Part shown: piece by piece, positions 61,001 through 64,000 of the stretch
Layout: each line of letters begins with the position of its first letter
Numbering within the stretch: the stretch's first letter is position 1
Source: Linepithema humile
Taxonomy: Eukaryota > Arthropoda > Insecta > Hymenoptera > Formicidae
NCBI RefSeq assembly: GCF_040581485.1
Contig: NC_090130.1
Location: 4,650,001 to 4,714,000, forward strand
Length of the DNA stretch: 64,000 nt
Direction: 5' to 3'
The notes under the pieces: model-generated
Told to the model about the DNA's origin: nothing
What the model saw: the letters and a program-made list of their open reading frames with translations, nothing else
The model's database searches: none
Made by a program: the position numbers and the translations under genes

Positions 61001-64000
61001 GTAATCCGAGGAACGCCCTGGTCCTTTTCGTACTCTTCCACCGACAAGAAACGAAATTTTCTCTCTCGTGACGTATTTACGCGAAATTTCGCCTCGAGCG
61101 AAAAATCGCCGGATTTATTTTGCGCGCCGAAACAGCGGCGTACTTTTTGATCTCAATGTGATCGGCTCAAAAGAGGCACGATAGCTGCGAGTTTAATTTT
61201 TGGCGAGAGGCTCATTCGCGCGGAGTGCGCACACATCGTATGAAGGTAGGCACCGTTATGTCACAGATAAGATCGGCGTGCAGAAGTGCACTACCCGATA
61301 CATGACGCTAATGAATGATTGAGTGTGCGGAATGAATTTCACTGATATAAATCAACGAGAGATTTTAGATATTGTACGATGAACGCGGTGGGAATAGAAC
61401 TGACAGGATAGTCGGGATGCCCTTTATCTCTGTGATTCCATCCTTACTTCCGAAGGGTACAGATATATAATTTGCGCGGACACAATTCGTGCGTTGTTGT
61501 TTGTGAATATTCATGATCTGCATGCAACGTTGGTTCTAAATAAATTGTAAATATCCGCGAAGGCGTGCAACGGCAAAACTGAAATCTCGCTAATCAGATC
61601 GAGCCGATTGCTATCTGCACGTGTGCTAATAGGCTTTTCTCATTAATCATTTTAATTAATAGCGGTTAGAATTGTGAATGGGTTATCGCCGCGTGTTATT
61701 TGCATATGCACGTGGCAAGTGGCTAGTACATTTTTCTCTTTACAATGAACGTTCACTCTCATTTTGTGCGAAATAATATCGTCATCGTTTTGTGTCAACT
61801 GTTCGCTGTTTCTAATTTTGACGTCAAGCTGAAGATAAAGCACAGAAAACTCGCTTTTACGTCAAACGAAGAACGTGGTCTCGTCAAGATGAATATCTAC
61901 GTTCCTTAATTGCTCTGGAAAACATTTGTCTTCCTTACGAGGCAATCATGTCTCGAGGCAACGACCGAGGAGCATCTAATGAAACGCCCGGTGAGATAAT
62001 TCGATCGCGTAGCAACTGATTAATTCCGATAACGCGATATATAACGGTAAAATACACCGCGGGTTCTACATTTCGCTATCTCAGATTCTCACCTGACAGT
62101 CGGTCTTGATTAGATTACGCCACGCAACGTCGGCAGCCGAGCACCTCCTTGGACGTGAGATTCTCTCAAGCGATGCCCTCCTTCGTCACTCCTCCCAACG
62201 AACTGTCCACTGATAATGTATTGACGTAGTCTGCGTAGATATCGTTGATTATCAGTTCACTATTCAGTTCACTAACGTCAGGCCGACGCGTCAAACAGAA
62301 CGTCTTTCTCGTCTTTTCTCTCTGTCCTTCAGTTATCTGTTCCGCCGTGTTTGTCACGGTCGACGCACGGTGTCCCCTCACGATATCGTCGATATCACGG
62401 TTCAAATGACATCGATGCCATTTTCTCCTCAAGTAGGTGAGTCCGAGTCACAGTCAGATTTGTCACTTTCGATTTATCTCAGCAGCCTCCCGGCGGCAAA
62501 TCGATTCCCAACGTACTCGGATCATTTGCCATTGCTTCACAAGTCGTCACATCGCTGCGACCAAGTTCCCTGTGCGTTGAGATTTATCTTCGCTCCAAGT
62601 CCGGAGTGCGAGGGGAAAAAAAAAAAGAGAATGCCGGAGCAGTCGGTTTATCTTCTCTCGAATTCCTGTCCGAGTGTGAAGTTATTCTCGCTGTCTCGAT
62701 GCAAGCTCGCGCCGATTATCCCGCGAGATTTATCGCAGTTGAAAACGCGGAGAGATCGCGCGGTGATTTAAGAGCCGCGGTTTACGGGGGTCGTGCGCGC
62801 GCGTGGTTTTCCACGTGTCGTCGTCCTATAGTTGATGACGGTTTCGTAGACGCGCGGTAAATGCACGCGATGCACGGCGGCGCTCGCTTTTATCGATGCT
62901 CGCGTCAGTTGCGCGCGACCGCGTGTCGTCGCTCTCCTTTCGGCTTCTCTCCCCACGTTCGACGCGACGTTGCGCCTCTAGCCTCATCGCCGCGAATTTT
63001 TCGCAGACCGCCGTTCGATCGCGAGCGCGTGCGTGCTTCCAGCCGCAATTACGACGATGACGCGTCGCGCGACCTACTGGTGGGGTATCGCTAATTTATG
63101 TACGAGTATGCTACTGGCTATGAAGTGGTTGCAGATTTTCATCGCGTTTCTGGATCACCAATAAAATTCTGCAAGATAATGATTTATAATTCGCGGACCA
63201 AAAATGTGAATAATGTAAATGTTGAAGATAATTTTAAATGAATTGAAAAGCCGCGTGCAATCAAATATATGTAGTATTAAGAAACAATAGTATAATTCTT
63301 AATAATTCAATTTTCGAAGAGATAAAGAATTTTAATAAAATTGCATGCAAAAAATCATGCATATTGTATTTGATATTAGAACAGATTCGTGTGAGCAGTC
63401 CTGTTTTCAAGAGCCGATCGACCAGACGTCCTCGCAAAAACGAGAGTCTGCCATAATTAAGATATTAATAGCTCTCGAGCACAGCTATTATCCACGTCGT
63501 ACAATCGAGATTGATCATAAAATCTTGGAGCATAGTGTGAAGCATAGAAAAATCCTGAATTCAATTCAACTCAAACAAAAGATTTTGGATCGAGGATTTA
63601 AATTTGAAAAAAATCGATATCATAAAATTATTCAAATAAATCAATGCATTAAATAAACTAAATGATTGAGTAGAATATACGAAGAAATGAGCATCGGTTG
63701 AGTCCACGTTGCAACTCTAATCATTAGGAATGCACTTAATTGGAAGCTTATCGTGTTGCCAGGCGCATACCACAGCGACGACATCGCTCTTTACCGAGCA
63801 GGCTGCATCTCTTAAGACACGTGTGAAAACTCGTTCTACATTACTTCGACCAATAATAATAATACTTATAATTCTCGGACAGCGCTCGGTCGCGATAGTC
63901 GCCGTTCTGGTTGTCGAATGTTGTCTTTTAGAACTGATACTATGCGATTTGTGCTCGGCTCATACTGTTAGTCTTATGAGTATCGATGAATGCTAGACCT
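58002..64000. other. Non-coding spacer to window end
   Basis: CpG-rich at 58020-58640, 60600-61060 and 62440-63080, AT-rich elsewhere. A plus-strand 5' splice-like site, GTAG|GTGAGTCC, occurs at 62436/62437 without an identifiable exon. Frames at 62370-62771 (133 codons), 63345-63656 (103 codons) and 63730-63996 (88 codons, with a hydrophobic run) have no recognisable family. Confidence 0.4.

Noticed and set aside
63730..63996. 88-codon frame with a hydrophobic stretch near the window end
   Set aside because: A single Ile/Leu/Val run without signal-peptide layout, family match or codon bias.

Overview
The window looks like an insect nuclear genome, most likely a hymenopteran and plausibly an ant. 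The evidence is a Frizzled-2 type Wnt receptor with the insect C-terminal tail, high CpG density mixed with AT-rich spacers, long (TC)n/(GA)n microsatellites, a dead mariner and a PIF/Harbinger-type element. No bacterial operon, CRISPR array, tRNA or rRNA was seen. Species and order are inferred, not proven.

Layout. Positions 2-412 (+) are the 3'-terminal coding exon of a gene I cannot identify, followed by a 3' UTR-like stretch with poly(A) signals. From about 1.5 to 11.2 kb there is non-coding AT-rich DNA. From 11.2 to 13.4 kb lie two small DNA transposons (11256-11978 and 12823-13336). Positions 14071-16392 (-) hold the only complete recognised coding exon: frizzled-2, 773 codons in one exon, with a 3' splice site at 16419-16420 that implies upstream 5' UTR exon(s) at higher coordinates. 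From 16.4 to 64 kb I recognise no cellular coding exon. That 48 kb holds microsatellites, two more foldback-type elements (21930-22142, 42324-42660), a mariner relic (43271-44171), a GC-rich island near 37.4-38.5 kb that could be a distal promoter region, and assorted palindromes and tandem duplications. Being upstream of fz2, it probably contains fz2 introns and regulatory DNA, but that is inference.

Most notable: (1) the fz2 reading frame keeps strongly coding-like third-position bias past its TGA for 31 codons, a TAG and 59 more codons, ending in a second PDZ-ligand-like tail (T-E-V); a 102-nt GT...AG segment would remove both stops in frame. (2) A 6-codon upstream ORF has its TGA overlapping the fz2 ATG. 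(3) A compact element with near-identical termini and TAA target duplications carries a degraded ORF resembling the start of a MADF domain, just 3' of fz2. (4) Three elements share CACGGAAAA-type ends and look like one non-autonomous family.
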